From positions 1 through 53,896 of the forward strand of contig CALMJT010000120.1 of assembly GCA_937864365.1 (NCBI GenBank): DNA of 53,896 bases, in the 5' to 3' direction. Shown piece by piece: positions 1-9,757 of this stretch. Under the pieces are notes generated by a model. It did not search any database, was not told where the DNA came from, and saw nothing but the letters and a program-made list of their open reading frames with translations. Made by a program: the position numbers and the translations under genes. Source of the stretch: an uncultured Alteromonadales bacterium. GTDB taxonomy: Bacteria > Pseudomonadota > Gammaproteobacteria > Pseudomonadales > Cellvibrionaceae. The first letter of the stretch is position 1. Every line of letters begins with the position of its first letter.

Positions 1-2
1 TT

Positions 3-830
3 AGCAGTGGTGATGTTGGGTTTATGCTGGCCGTGACACTGCGCATGACGTTTGGCGCGGCGTTAGTTTGGCTGGTATTACTCTCTGTTAAAAAACCTTT
101 CACATTAAACCGACAAACCATCATTACTTTCTGTGCAGCATCTTTTGGTGTATTTCCCAATATGCCTCTGGTTTATTGGGCCGCGGAAAAAATTCCAACC
201 GGTGTGGTTTCATTATTATTTTCCACCTCGCCTTTTATTGTTGGCCTGTTCTCTAAAATTATATTGTCTGAATCCATTGGACTAGAAAGACTGCTCGGGA
301 TGATCATTGCTTTTTTGGGTATGGCGCTTGTTTTTAGTGATCAAATACAAATTGGCCCAGATGCGCTGTTAGGAATTCTAGCGATGATTGCATCAACCAG
401 TATTTTTTCGATAAGCGCGGTGATGATGAAAAAACTCGGAACAAATACAGATCCATTACAACAGTCTTGCGGCAGCATGCTATTTGCCTTGCCGGGCCTA
501 TGGATTACTTGGTTAATGATCGACGGCAGTGTTCCTACGCACGTTGAATGGGTTTCTATTTCCGCTCTTGCGTATCTGGTGGTAATAGGATCTTTGATTG
601 GCTTTAGTGCTTATTATTATTTATTAAAAAATCTATCGGCTAATACAGTATCCTTAACTGCCATGATATCGCCAATATTTGCCATGATTTTAGGAACAGC
701 GTTTAACGATGAGCAATTTAATCCACTTTTATTAATTGGCGCCGCCGTTTTACTCATAGGATTAGGTGTTTATTTAGGATTATTTCGCAAGTTATTGCAA
801 AGAACACCTGCATTACAAAAAGCTGAATAA
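3..830 (+). CDS. EamA/DMT-family transporter, 5'-truncated
   Basis: This is the C-terminal part of an inner-membrane drug/metabolite transporter of the EamA (DMT) superfamily. The reading frame is open to the window edge from base 3, so the ATG at 24 is probably internal and the true start lies outside. The visible part holds about eight hydrophobic segments arranged as the end of a first EamA repeat and a complete second one (from the GILAMIAS segment onward). It ends in a short basic cytoplasmic tail. Family members export amino acids, nucleosides or other small metabolites. Nothing here fixes the substrate. It is followed by a minus-strand kinase gene, so the two converge. Confidence 0.85.
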   Translation, partial: SSGDVGFMLAVTLRMTFGAALVWLVLLSVKKPFTLNRQTIITFCAASFGVFPNMPLVYWAAEKIPTGVVSLLFSTSPFIVGLFSKIILSESIGLERLLGMIIAFLGMALVFSDQIQIGPDALLGILAMIASTSIFSISAVMMKKLGTNTDPLQQSCGSMLFALPGLWITWLMIDGSVPTHVEWVSISALAYLVVIGSLIGFSAYYYLLKNLSANTVSLTAMISPIFAMILGTAFNDEQFNPLLLIGAAVLLIGLGVYLGLFRKLLQRTPALQKAE

Positions 831-917
831 CCGGCTCAGCGGTCTCTGATTATTTGTTGGGTGATTCTATCGGAGATTCTAAATTAAAAATAAAATCTTC
901 TATAAACGCTTATATTG

Positions 918-2204
918 CTACACAAAAGGTTCGGTATTGGCACTTTTTAGAATGGGTAAGGTCACCGTAAAGGTTGTCCCCTTACCTACTTCGCTGGAGA
1001 CAGAGATATTGCCATTATGAGAATGGACAATTCCATAGGAAACGGACAATCCCAAACCTGTACCTTTGCCAACATCTTTGGTGGTAAAAAACGGGTCGAA
1101 TATTTTCGCCATATGTTTTTCTTCAATGCCAACACCCGAATCCGTTATAGAAATACAAATGGTATCGGAATCAATTTTTTTGGTGACTATTTCTATTTCG
1201 CCAAAATCTTCAATAGCATGCAGGGCGTTAACCAACAAATTAACAATAACTTGGTTAATTTGCGGTGCAATACACTCAACCTTGGGTAGTTCTTGAAATT
1301 TTTTATTAATTCGCGCTTTTTGTTTTATTTGATTAGCAACAATATTTAATGCAGATTCGATACATTCGTTAATATCGGTTTCTTGCCAGACTTTTTTCTC
1401 GGGATGAGAAAAGGTTTTTAAATCTTCGGCTATTTGTTTGACCTTCTTTAAACCATCTAACGATTCATTCAATAAATCGGCGGCGTCACTCAATAAAAAT
1501 TGAATATCGGGTTTATTACCTGCACCGTCAATATTTACGTTGCCATTAATATCGTTAGCATCTAAAGCTACCGTTTGTTTGTATTTTTCAACAAAACTGC
1601 CTATGTCTGAACAATATATTTGTAAGGTTTGTAGGTTGGAATAGACGTATGCAACAGGGTTATTAATTTCGTGTGCAACGCCTGCGGCCAATTGCCCCAA
1701 CGACGCCATCTTCTCTGCTTGCATCAGTTGGGAATGCGTATCTCGTAAGCGCTGATTGGCTTGCGTTAACTCTTGAGTGCGTCTGGCAACTAATTCTTCG
1801 AGGTATTGAGATCGACTTCTAAGCGCTAACTGAGTATTAACTCGCGCGAGCAGCTCTTCTTTACTGTAAGGTGTTTTTAGATAGTCGTCCGCGCCAAGGC
1901 GAAATGCATCGGCAACGGTTTCTGGTGAGTGATCGGCGGAAACGACCAAAACTCTTGGTTTGTAATTACCGGGAAGCTTGTGTATCTCGCGCAACACATC
2001 CATGCCAGAAACATTTGGCATGTTCATGTCCAACAATAACAAATCGAAGTGTTCTGCTTTAACGGCGTTGAGACATTGATCGCCGTCTTGCGCGTGCTCT
2101 AAATAAGGATACTCTGATGAAAGTATTTTATTTAGTAGTGTCAAATTTACCGGATTATCGTCCGTTATCAGTATTTTTGCAGTCGCAGAAGATAGCAGGT
2201 TCAT
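918..2204 (-). CDS. REC-histidine kinase hybrid sensor protein
   Basis: This 428-residue cytoplasmic signalling protein has a receiver domain first (about residues 9-128, acidic DD pocket, phospho-Asp in LLLLDMNMP, Lys in KTPYS). A short coiled linker follows, then a HisKA domain with H-box GVAHEINNP (about residues 175-185). A HATPase_c domain has the N-box NLLVNALHAI, G1 DSGVGIE, F-box FDPFFTTK and G2 GTGLGLS. No membrane segment is visible, so its input is probably phosphotransfer or a partner protein. REC-HK proteins of this type often act in multi-step relays. The ATG at 2204 is preceded by a 300-nt leader holding an apparent transcription terminator (see 2318-2513). Its partner is unknown; the HTH-REC gene at 2706 is a nearby candidate. 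Confidence 0.9.
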   Translation of the reverse strand: MNLLSSATAKILITDDNPVNLTLLNKILSSEYPYLEHAQDGDQCLNAVKAEHFDLLLLDMNMPNVSGMDVLREIHKLPGNYKPRVLVVSADHSPETVADAFRLGADDYLKTPYSKEELLARVNTQLALRSRSQYLEELVARRTQELTQANQRLRDTHSQLMQAEKMASLGQLAAGVAHEINNPVAYVYSNLQTLQIYCSDIGSFVEKYKQTVALDANDINGNVNIDGAGNKPDIQFLLSDAADLLNESLDGLKKVKQIAEDLKTFSHPEKKVWQETDINECIESALNIVANQIKQKARINKKFQELPKVECIAPQINQVIVNLLVNALHAIEDFGEIEIVTKKIDSDTICISITDSGVGIEEKHMAKIFDPFFTTKDVGKGTGLGLSVSYGIVHSHNGNISVSSEVGKGTTFTVTLPILKSANTEPFV

Positions 2205-2317
2205 TAGCTTTTGGAATTTCCGTTAGTTTCCAAATATCAGAATTATTGACCTTCTAAGTATACACAAATCGACGTAAATTATTGCTATTTAAAATCGAAA
2301 TGATCCAAACGACAGGC

Positions 2318-2513
2318 AAAAAAAACCCCTCACTACCTGGGAGGGGAAAGGGTCTTAGGGTGTTCTGCTAAAAAGTTGACATTGGAACTTTAATATTTGA
2401 TCAACTTTTTAAAATTCGACAGTACTGTTTGTCCTAAAAAGGCGCACAGGAAAGAAAATGGGGCATCGAAAATTCAAACAATTGAAACAGGAAGCTAGGA
2501 TGCCCCTCAACTT
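2318..2513 (-). ncRNA. candidate small RNA or attenuated leader upstream of the kinase gene
   Basis: On the minus strand a near-consensus promoter (2521-2548) would start an RNA near 2513. It would end about 196 nt later at a hairpin with an eight-U tail (2318-2346). Two further perfect stems lie inside: 2460-2467 with 2499-2506 (8 bp), and 2370-2379 with 2401-2410 (10 bp, 21-nt loop). The RNA segment 2508-2503 (GAGGGG) is identical to the 3' arm of the terminator, so the terminator's 5' arm (CCCCTC) could pair with either one. That is attenuator-like logic. Two UUCCUG copies (2493-2488 and 2452-2447) are complementary to Shine-Dalgarno-like sequence and could be target-pairing seeds. I do not recognise an Rfam family. 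It is either a free sRNA or the conditional leader of the kinase gene at 2204. Confidence 0.5.
2326..2346 (-). terminator. rho-independent terminator, minus strand
   Basis: A 6-bp GC-rich stem (2341-2346 with 2326-2331) around a 9-nt loop is followed on the minus strand by eight T (2325-2318). It lies 114 bp before the kinase start at 2204. It therefore ends either a separate RNA or the kinase leader. Confidence 0.7.
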
Positions 2514-2520
2514 GAATAGA

Positions 2521-2548
2521 AGTATACAGAACATGTCTAACCTGTCAA
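2521..2548 (-). promoter_or_regulatory. sigma-70 promoter for the 2318-2513 RNA
   Basis: Read on the minus strand: TTGACA (2548-2543), a 16-bp spacer, then TATACT (2526-2521). That is a perfect -35 and a one-mismatch -10. The predicted start is near 2513. Confidence 0.6.
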
Positions 2549-2705
2549 ACATGACTCATGTAAAATATAGTTATACATTCCTGTCATTTATGATCGAAAA
2601 GTCACTTAAGTCAGGTTTAAATTTGCAGTAGAGTATCCTTTTGGTTCTTACCCCTAAAATGAATACGAGAACCCAAATGTGTGAGACAGAGAAGGCCATA
2701 ACAGA

Positions 2706-3290
2706 ATGACAGAACTCCGAGTGCTAACCACCGGTGAAGCCGCGAAATACTGCGGGGTAAACTTTCGAACAATCATTCGGTGGATTGAGCGCGGACGGCT
2801 GAAAGCCTATAAGTTACCGGGTCGTGGAGACCATAGAATCAAGCAAGAGGACTTTGTTGAGTTTTTGCGAGAGAACGAACTGCCGGTACCAGAAGAGCTA
2901 GAAACGGGTGCTCTGGAAGCTTGTACAACGCCTAAAGTACTTGTGGTCGACGACAACCCAGAAATGGCTAAGGCCATTGAACGCGTGTTTAGAATGCAGG
3001 GCTATGAAGTTACCACCGCGCTGGATGGATTTGTTGCCGGATCACTTGTATCGACCATCAAACCCGATCTTATAACCCTAGATTTAAGAATGCCGGGAAT
3101 TGACGGATTTGAAGTGCTGAGATATTTACGCACCAATGAACAATTTAAAAAAATGAAAGTGTTAGTAATTTCTGCTGAATCCACAGAAAACCTAATAAAA
3201 ACTCTCGATCTAGGCGCCGATGATTTTTTACAAAAGCCTTTTGAAAATATCACCCTGATAGAAAAAGCTCATCAATTAATTGCTGTATAA
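2706..3290 (+). CDS. HTH (excisionase/MerR-like)-receiver response regulator
   Basis: This 194-residue protein has a helix-turn-helix of the HTH_17/excisionase type first (about residues 6-60: TTGEAAKYCGVNFRTIIRWIERG, then a basic LPGRGDHRI wing). A CheY-like receiver follows (about residues 75-194) with acidic pocket VVDDN, phospho-Asp in ITLDLRMPG and conserved Lys in QKPF. The order DNA-binding then receiver is the reverse of the usual response regulator. It probably binds DNA under control of a histidine kinase, possibly the divergent REC-kinase upstream; that pairing is inference. A bidirectional terminator follows at 3321-3344. Confidence 0.88.
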   Translation: MTELRVLTTGEAAKYCGVNFRTIIRWIERGRLKAYKLPGRGDHRIKQEDFVEFLRENELPVPEELETGALEACTTPKVLVVDDNPEMAKAIERVFRMQGYEVTTALDGFVAGSLVSTIKPDLITLDLRMPGIDGFEVLRYLRTNEQFKKMKVLVISAESTENLIKTLDLGADDFLQKPFENITLIEKAHQLIAV

Positions 3291-3320
3291 AAATCGTAAG
3301 CATTAGAAAAACACATAAAA

Positions 3321-3344
3321 AAAGCGGCTTATTTCAGCCGCTTT
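3321..3344. terminator. bidirectional terminator between converging genes
   Basis: A 9-bp perfect stem (3321-3329 with 3336-3344), 6-nt loop, with A-run before and T-run after. It serves the regulator gene on plus and spoVR on minus. Confidence 0.85.
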
Positions 3345-3370
3345 TTTTATCGTCCAATATAAGTGATTAC

Positions 3371-4879
3371 TTACTTATTATTGTCGTTTTTCGGGCATTG
3401 AAAACTTTCGCATAAAATACCATTATCGGTAGAGTGCAGATGTACATCAAACCCCCAGATACGATGAATATGCTTTAACACTTCGTCGGTGCTTTCGCTG
3501 AGAGGTACGCGGTTATGTCGATTATGTTCTAGAGTAATTGAGCGGTCACCGCGAACATTGACTTTAGTTACCTGAATATTCGGTTCACGATTACCTAAAT
3601 TATATTGTCCCGCTAACGATTCACGAATTTTTTGATAACCATCTCGATCATGAATAGCACCAACGATAATATCGTCTTCAAGATTATCGTCAATAATGGT
3701 GAATAGTTTTAAATCTCGCATCACCTTGGGTGATAAATATTGCAGAATAAAACTCTCATCTTTGAAATTACGCATGGCAAAATGCAAGGTTTCAACCCAA
3801 TTAGAGCCAGCAATATCGGGGAACCATTCTCGATCTTCTTCGGTTGGATTTTCACAAATTCGGCGAAGGTCAGAAAATATATTAAATCCTAACGTATAGG
3901 GATTAATTCCAGAATAATACCGGCTGTTGTATGGTGGTTGATAAACAACGCTGGAATGTGACTGCAAAAACTCCAGCATAAAGCCATCACTTAGCTTGCC
4001 GCGATCGTAGAGAGTATTTAATAAGGTGTAATGCCAAAAAGTCGCCCAACCTTCGTTCATTACTTGGGTTTGGCGCTGTGGATAAAAGTATTGTGCAATT
4101 TTGCGAACAATTCTAAGAATTTCTCGCTGCCAAGACTCTAACAGAGGCGCGTTTTTTTCAAAAAAATACAGCAAATTTTCTTGCGGCTCTGCTGGAAATT
4201 TAAATGCATCCAAGGCTTGGGGATTGTGCTCACCTTTTGGAATGGTTCGCCACAAATCATTCACTTGGCGCTGTAAATATTCTTCACGCTCCTTTTGACG
4301 GAACTCTTCTTCTGCCGTCGAAATTGGGTAAGGTCGTTGATAACGATCTACACCGTAATTCATTAAGGCATGACAAGAATCTAGCAATTGTTCTACGGCA
4401 TCAATACCATGTCGCTCTTCGCATTTGGCAATATAATTTTTTGCGAAGACCAAGTAATCAATAATCGATTCGGCATCGGTCCAAGCTCTAAATAAATAAT
4501 TACCTTTAAAAAAAGAATTATGTCCATAACAGGCATGCGCAATAACAAGCGCTTGCATAGTCATGGTATTTTCTTCCATTAAATACGCAATACACGGACT
4601 TGAATTAATCACAATTTCATAGGCAAGACCCATGTGCCCACGATTGTAGGAGCGCTCGGTATTTAAAAATTGCTTACCGTAAGACCAATGATTGTAACCA
4701 ATGGGCATACCTACCGAAGAGTAGGCATCCATCATTTGTTCAGAATTAATAATCTCGATTTGGTTTGGATAGGTATCTAAGCCAAACTCTTTAGCAATTT
4801 TGGCAATCTCCCGATCGTATTCTTCGATCAGTTCGAATGTCCATTCTGAACTTGTAGAAATAGGCTGTTGTGCACTCAT
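3371..4879 (-). CDS. spoVR: SpoVR family protein (YcgB-like)
   Basis: This 502-residue protein matches the SpoVR/YcgB family in length and throughout its sequence, for instance the N-terminal [19 protein letters not shown], the acidic [10 protein letters not shown] stretch and the conserved [11 protein letters not shown]. SpoVR in Bacillus affects spore cortex; in non-sporulating Proteobacteria the biochemical role is unknown, but the gene almost always travels with yeaG/prkA and yeaH. It is cytoplasmic with no signal peptide. It is the last gene of the operon: its ATG overlaps the yeaH stop codon by 4 bases (ATGA), implying translational coupling. Confidence 0.93.
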   Translation of the reverse strand: MSAQQPISTSSEWTFELIEEYDREIAKIAKEFGLDTYPNQIEIINSEQMMDAYSSVGMPIGYNHWSYGKQFLNTERSYNRGHMGLAYEIVINSSPCIAYLMEENTMTMQALVIAHACYGHNSFFKGNYLFRAWTDAESIIDYLVFAKNYIAKCEERHGIDAVEQLLDSCHALMNYGVDRYQRPYPISTAEEEFRQKEREEYLQRQVNDLWRTIPKGEHNPQALDAFKFPAEPQENLLYFFEKNAPLLESWQREILRIVRKIAQYFYPQRQTQVMNEGWATFWHYTLLNTLYDRGKLSDGFMLEFLQSHSSVVYQPPYNSRYYSGINPYTLGFNIFSDLRRICENPTEEDREWFPDIAGSNWVETLHFAMRNFKDESFILQYLSPKVMRDLKLFTIIDDNLEDDIIVGAIHDRDGYQKIRESLAGQYNLGNREPNIQVTKVNVRGDRSITLEHNRHNRVPLSESTDEVLKHIHRIWGFDVHLHSTDNGILCESFQCPKNDNNK

Positions 4880-6156
4880 GCGGTTTTCTTCTGAAATAAT
4901 TCGCGGAAAACTGGGTATATATCGCCGAGATCAACAATTTGCTCCATGGCAAAGCGATCTGGAAATGCCCCAGCAACAGTTTCATACTCTTCCCAAAGTG
5001 CTTGATGCTGTCTTGGGGTAATTTCTATGTACGAGTAATATTGAAGCTTTGGCAAAATCTCATCAATTAACAACTTCGAACACGTTGTCGAGTCGTCATT
5101 CCAGTTGTCACCATCAGAAGCTTGCGCAGCGTAAATATTCCATTCAGAAGGTGAATATTTAGTCTCTAAAATTTCTTTCATTAAATACAGTGCACTGGAA
5201 ACGATAGTGCCGCCGGTTTCGCGAGAGTAAAAAAACTCTTCTTCTTCGACTTCTTTAGCGCTGGTGTGATGTCGAATAAATACAACTTCGGTTTTTTCGT
5301 AATTTTTTTGCAAAAATAAATACAACAAAATAAAAAATCGTTTCGCCATGTCTTTGGTTGCCTGACTCATTGAGCCAGATACATCCATAATGCAAAACAT
5401 AACAGCCTTACTGGTAGGAACCGGATATTTAACCTGTAAATTGTATTTAATATCGAAGTCGTCTAACCAAGGCACTCGTTGAATTCGCGCACGTAAATCC
5501 GCGATTTCGGCCAATAAACTTTCAATTCTATTGTGGTCGCGTAATACCGGATCGGCAGCTTCTAGCTCAGCTAATTCGCTTTCGAGTATTTTAAGTCGCT
5601 TACGTTTACCACCAGCAAGCGCAATACGTCTTGCATTTGCGGAGCGAAGTGAGCGAACAACGTTGATTTGCCCCGGTGAGCCTTGATTGGAAACACCGGC
5701 TCGGCGGGTTTTAAATTTTTCATTAACCGACAGTTGACGTTTTACAAGATTTGGCAGCTCTAAATCCTCGAACATAAAGTCGAGAAATTCTTCTTGCGTG
5801 ATCTGAAAGACAAAGTCGTCGATCCCTTCCCCTTGGTCACTGGCGTTACCTTCGCCAGAACCTGAGCCACTACCACCGCCCGGTGGACGTTGAATATGAT
5901 CACCTTGAACAAATTGATCATTACCCGGCAAAACTCGTTCTTGGTATCCGCCTTGGCCATGATGAAAAATAGGTTCGGAAATATCTCGGGTAGGAATACT
6001 GATCTGTTCACCGTTTTGCATATCGGTGATAGAACGACGAGAGACGGCCTCGGAGACCGCCTTTTTGATGTGTTTTCGGTATCGGCGCAAAAAGCGCTGC
6101 CGATTTACTGTAGATTTATTTTTCGCGTTGAGTCGTCTATCTATGATGTAACTCAT
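4876..6156 (-). CDS. yeaH: YeaH/YhbH family protein (DUF444, vWA-like)
   Basis: This 426-residue protein of the DUF444 family starts with the typical [24 protein letters not shown] segment. A Gly/Ser-rich low-complexity linker sits near residues 93-110 ([19 protein letters not shown]). The C-terminal half is von Willebrand A-like, with a MIDAS-type DVSGSMS motif. The family is co-transcribed with the PrkA kinase and belongs to the stationary-phase and nitrogen-stress programme of E. coli. ATG at 6156 is preferred over the in-frame TTG at 6159 because an AGGAG lies 5 bases before it. It sits between prkA and spoVR. Confidence 0.93.
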   Translation of the reverse strand: MSYIIDRRLNAKNKSTVNRQRFLRRYRKHIKKAVSEAVSRRSITDMQNGEQISIPTRDISEPIFHHGQGGYQERVLPGNDQFVQGDHIQRPPGGGSGSGSGEGNASDQGEGIDDFVFQITQEEFLDFMFEDLELPNLVKRQLSVNEKFKTRRAGVSNQGSPGQINVVRSLRSANARRIALAGGKRKRLKILESELAELEAADPVLRDHNRIESLLAEIADLRARIQRVPWLDDFDIKYNLQVKYPVPTSKAVMFCIMDVSGSMSQATKDMAKRFFILLYLFLQKNYEKTEVVFIRHHTSAKEVEEEEFFYSRETGGTIVSSALYLMKEILETKYSPSEWNIYAAQASDGDNWNDDSTTCSKLLIDEILPKLQYYSYIEITPRQHQALWEEYETVAGAFPDRFAMEQIVDLGDIYPVFRELFQKKTA

Positions 6157-6194
6157 CAAAACTCCTAACAGTTCATTCGGCAGAGCGTACTACA

Positions 6195-8117
6195 TTATTG
6201 TGATTTTCTTACCCGTAGGTACCATTCAGAAAGAAGGCGAACTTGTTTTTCCGTGTAGCCTCTTTCCACCATACGTTTCACAAAATCTTGGTGTTTTTTC
6301 TTATCGTCGTTAGACGCTTTTGCATTAAATGAAATGACTGGTAATAAATCTTCGGTATTTGAGAACATTTTCTTCTCAATAACCGTTCTTAATTTCTCGT
6401 AACTGTTCCATGCCGGATTGCGACCGTTGTTATTGGCACGCGCACGTAGAACGAAATTAACCACTTCGTTACGAAAATCTTTAGGATTGCTAATTCCCGC
6501 TGGTTTTTCAATTTTCTCAAGTTCTTCATTTAAAGAACTACGATCCAATATTTCACCTGTCTCGGGATCTCGATATTCTTGATCTTGAATCCAAAAATCG
6601 GCATAGGTTACGTAGCGATCGAAAATATTCTGTCCATATTCAGCATAGGATTCGAGATACGCGGTTTGAATTTCTTTACCAATAAACTCGACGTATTTTG
6701 GCGCTAGGAACTCTTTGATAAATCCTAAATAACGATCTTGTACTTCTTGCTGATATTGCTCTTGCTCAATTTGTTGCTCAAGCACATACAGCAAGTGCAC
6801 AGGGTTTGCGGCTACTTCGGTGGCATCAAAGTTAAATACTTTCGATAAAATTTTGAAAGCAAATCGAGTAGACAAACCAGACATGCCCTCATCAACGCCG
6901 GCGTTGTCTTTGTATTCTTGTAACGATTTTGCTTTTGGATCTGTGTCTTTTAAATTTTCGCCGTTATACACACGCATTTTTGAAAATACGTTAGAGTTCT
7001 CCGGCATTTTTATTCGTGAAAGAACACTGAATTGCGCCAACATGCTTAAGGTATCGGGAGCACAAGGAGCGGCAGACAACGAAGAGTTTTCGAGTAGTTT
7101 TTCGTAAATTTTTATTTCTTCAGAAACACGCAAACAATATGGCACTTTAACGATATATACACGATCGATAAACGCTTCATTATTTTTGTTGGTTTTAAAA
7201 CTTTGCCACTCGCTTTCGTTAGAGTGAGCAAGAATAACGCCATCAAATGGAATCGCACCCAAGCCTTCGGTACTGTTGAAGTTGCCTTCTTGAGTTGCTG
7301 TTAACAGTGGATGCAACACCTTAATGGGTGCTTTAAACATTTCCACGAATTCCATGATGCCTTGGTTGGCGCGACACAAACCACCAGAGAAACTGTAGGC
7401 ATCGGGATCATTTTGTGGGAAGTCTTCCAGTTTACGAATATCAACCTTACCCACCAATGAGGAAATATCTTGGTTGTTTTCGTCACCGGGTTCAGTTTTA
7501 GAAACAGCGACTTGATCGAGAATAGACGGATAAACTTTTACAACACGAAATTTGCTGATATCGCCGTTATATTCATGTAACCGTTTAACTGCCCAAGGTG
7601 ACATGATGGTTTTGATATAACGAGAAGCAATTCCGTAGTCTTCTCTTAGAATTTCACCGTCTTCATCGGGATCAAATAAACCGAGAGGAGATTCAAATAC
7701 GGGAGAATCTTTAATGCAATAAATGGGCTGGCGTTCGATTAAAGATTTTAATTTTTCAGCAAGTGAAGACTTACCACCGCCAACGGGGCCAAGCAAATAG
7801 AGAATTTGTTTCTTTTCTTCCAAGCCTTGTGCGGCATGTTTAAAGAAGGAAACAATCTGCTCGATCGCTTCTTCCATTCCGTAAAAATCTTCAAACGCTT
7901 TATAACGTTTAATGACTTTATTGGAAAAAATACGACTTAAGCGGGGGTCTAGAGAGGTATCAACAAGTTCAGGCTCGCCGATAGCAACAAGCATCCGTTC
8001 AGCAGCACTTGCGTAAACACTTGGATCGGATTTACAAAGATCAAGGTACTCTTGAATCGAGAGTTCTTCCTGCTGAGTCGCGGTATACCTTTGCTGGTAA
8101 TGATTGAAAATACTCAT
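6195..8117 (-). CDS. prkA: PrkA/YeaG family serine protein kinase
   Basis: This 640-residue protein has an N-terminal PrkA AAA-type domain with Walker A GPVGGGKSS (about residue 110) and a C-terminal PrkA kinase-like domain. Length and start (MSIFNHYQQRY) match E. coli YeaG, which starts in the same way. I chose ATG 8117 over the ATG at 8126 because an AGAGG lies about 9 bases before 8117, and the extra MHS is not family-like. It is the first gene of prkA-yeaH-spoVR, with 38 bp to yeaH. YeaG is linked to nitrogen starvation and sustained-stress adaptation. PrkA-type AAA+ proteins may act as proteases rather than kinases, so the kinase label is conventional. Confidence 0.94.
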   Translation of the reverse strand: MSIFNHYQQRYTATQQEELSIQEYLDLCKSDPSVYASAAERMLVAIGEPELVDTSLDPRLSRIFSNKVIKRYKAFEDFYGMEEAIEQIVSFFKHAAQGLEEKKQILYLLGPVGGGKSSLAEKLKSLIERQPIYCIKDSPVFESPLGLFDPDEDGEILREDYGIASRYIKTIMSPWAVKRLHEYNGDISKFRVVKVYPSILDQVAVSKTEPGDENNQDISSLVGKVDIRKLEDFPQNDPDAYSFSGGLCRANQGIMEFVEMFKAPIKVLHPLLTATQEGNFNSTEGLGAIPFDGVILAHSNESEWQSFKTNKNNEAFIDRVYIVKVPYCLRVSEEIKIYEKLLENSSLSAAPCAPDTLSMLAQFSVLSRIKMPENSNVFSKMRVYNGENLKDTDPKAKSLQEYKDNAGVDEGMSGLSTRFAFKILSKVFNFDATEVAANPVHLLYVLEQQIEQEQYQQEVQDRYLGFIKEFLAPKYVEFIGKEIQTAYLESYAEYGQNIFDRYVTYADFWIQDQEYRDPETGEILDRSSLNEELEKIEKPAGISNPKDFRNEVVNFVLRARANNNGRNPAWNSYEKLRTVIEKKMFSNTEDLLPVISFNAKASNDDKKKHQDFVKRMVERGYTEKQVRLLSEWYLRVRKSQ

Positions 8118-8618
8118 CGAGTGCATCCTCTTGCGTGTAATTAAGCGCGGCGGGCAACAGGCCTAATGGCCGGAGGGATTCAACGTTATTTGATATCTAC
8201 GTGCCTAAAACTAAGCATAGCTAAAAAATTATCTATAGCTAATCATAGACGCTGAAAATCTACAGACATTACAAAACGTTGTCGCCGTGGCTTTGGCTAA
8301 TATCTCTTCGCGGTGATCTCCTCACACATAATCCGTTTTACTGAGACAATTTCAGTCATAAATCGATTCCGGCTTTTATCAATTTATTGATCAATAAATT
8401 TAACGCGTAATATTTTATGACTCTACTTTGAATGACTGCTGAAAGTATTTATTTCATATCAGTATTCATTAGCGTTATCAGTAAAACGACCGCAGCTTGT
8501 CAAAGACTAGGCTGTATTCTGAAATTCGTTACAGTTATTATTCTCTCATTAAAGCGTAACATGCAAGCATGTTTTCGTATAAAAGGACAAATTAATTGGA
8601 TAGGAAAATAGAATCACA
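8118..8618. other. divergent regulatory region between prkA operon and galE
   Basis: This 500-bp stretch without genes must hold the promoters of both the prkA operon (minus) and galE (plus). I see a perfect 20-bp AT-rich palindrome at 8381-8400. I found no convincing sigma-54 site for the prkA side by eye. Confidence 0.6.
8381..8400. promoter_or_regulatory. 20-bp perfect AT-rich palindrome, possible operator
   Basis: The ten bases AATTTATTGA are followed directly by their reverse complement. It lies about midway between prkA and galE. Uninterrupted two-fold symmetry of this length suggests a dimeric regulator site. The regulator is unknown. Confidence 0.4.
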
Positions 8619-9641
8619 ATGAGCTTGATTTTAGTCACCGGTGGCGCAGGTTACATAGGTAGTCACACATGTGTAGAGTTAATCGCTGCTGGATTTGAGT
8701 TATTGATTCTCGATAATTTATCAAATAGTAAACGTGAGTCTGTGAGGCGCGTCGAGAAAATTACCGATCAATCGATTCAATTTATCGATGGTGATATACG
8801 CGATAAAAATATACTTAGGAATATATTTTCTAATTATTCGATTGAGGCAGTGATTCATTTTGCAGGCTTAAAAGCGGTTGGTGAATCTGCCGAAAAGCCT
8901 CTCGCCTATTACGACAATAACGTCGCCGGTACCGTTACGCTTTGTGAGGTTATGGAAGAGTTTGGCTGTACGAATATTGTTTTCAGTTCATCGGCCACTG
9001 TGTATGGAGAAAAGGCGCCCATCCCTTACGTGGAAACCCTGCCAACATCAGCCAGCAATGTTTATGGTCGAACTAAGTTAATGGTTGAAGAAATTTTAAA
9101 AGACCTAACAGCCAAACCCAATTCCGACTGGTCCGTGTCACTACTCCGTTACTTCAACCCCATTGGTGCCCACCCAAGTGGTTTGATTGGCGAAGACCCT
9201 AACGGTATTCCAAACAACCTTTTGCCTTATGTTGCTCAAGTAAGTGTTGGCAAACGCGAGTTTTTGGGGATTTTTGGCGATGACTACCCTACCCGAGACG
9301 GTACCGGTGTTCGCGATTACATTCACGTCGTAGACCTGGCCAAAGGCCATGTGGCGGCGCTTAAACACCTGCTGGCAAGTAAATCCGGCTGGCAGGTGTA
9401 TAACTTGGGATCGGGAAAGGGAATTAGCGTTCTTGAAGTCGTTACCGCTTACGAAAACGCCTGTGGAAAACCCATTCCATACCAAATTTTGCCGCGCAGA
9501 ACCGGTGATCTGCCCGAGTTCTATGCCAATGCCGATAAGGCACGAGACGAACTGGGCTGGCAGGTAGAGTTGGGATTGGCTGAGATGGTAGCGGATACTT
9601 GGCGCTGGCAGTCGAATAATCCTAACGGTTACGATGACTGA
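8619..9641 (+). CDS. galE: UDP-glucose 4-epimerase
   Basis: This 340-residue extended SDR enzyme interconverts UDP-glucose and UDP-galactose for exopolysaccharide and LPS sugar supply. The NAD-binding TGGAGYIGSHT motif is at residues 7-17. The catalytic Ser (SSSATVYG, about 124) and the YxxxK pair (SNVYGRTK, about residue 150) are present, and the C-terminal substrate domain is complete. The ATG at 8619 begins directly with the Rossmann strand as in GalE. It stands alone, facing apaH across a strong hairpin. Confidence 0.95.
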   Translation: MSLILVTGGAGYIGSHTCVELIAAGFELLILDNLSNSKRESVRRVEKITDQSIQFIDGDIRDKNILRNIFSNYSIEAVIHFAGLKAVGESAEKPLAYYDNNVAGTVTLCEVMEEFGCTNIVFSSSATVYGEKAPIPYVETLPTSASNVYGRTKLMVEEILKDLTAKPNSDWSVSLLRYFNPIGAHPSGLIGEDPNGIPNNLLPYVAQVSVGKREFLGIFGDDYPTRDGTGVRDYIHVVDLAKGHVAALKHLLASKSGWQVYNLGSGKGISVLEVVTAYENACGKPIPYQILPRRTGDLPEFYANADKARDELGWQVELGLAEMVADTWRWQSNNPNGYDD

Positions 9642-9671
9642 CACCGACAAGCACGCAACCCACATTGAGCT

Positions 9672-9702
9672 AATACTATGTTGATCATTTCAACATAGTA
9701 TT
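9672..9702. terminator. 13-bp hairpin between converging galE and apaH
   Basis: A perfect 13-bp stem (9672-9684 with 9690-9702) with 5-nt loop. It lacks a long T-run but sits exactly between the two convergent stop codons. Confidence 0.55.
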
Positions 9703-9757
9703 CTTAAACATATCGCTTTTCAGGCATTCACACCTAGACAGAATTTTTCGCGTTATT

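Noticed and set aside
1017-1289. Plus-strand open frames opposite the kinase gene
   Set aside because: Shadow frames of a clear minus-strand gene with all kinase motifs; no domain or ribosome-binding support.
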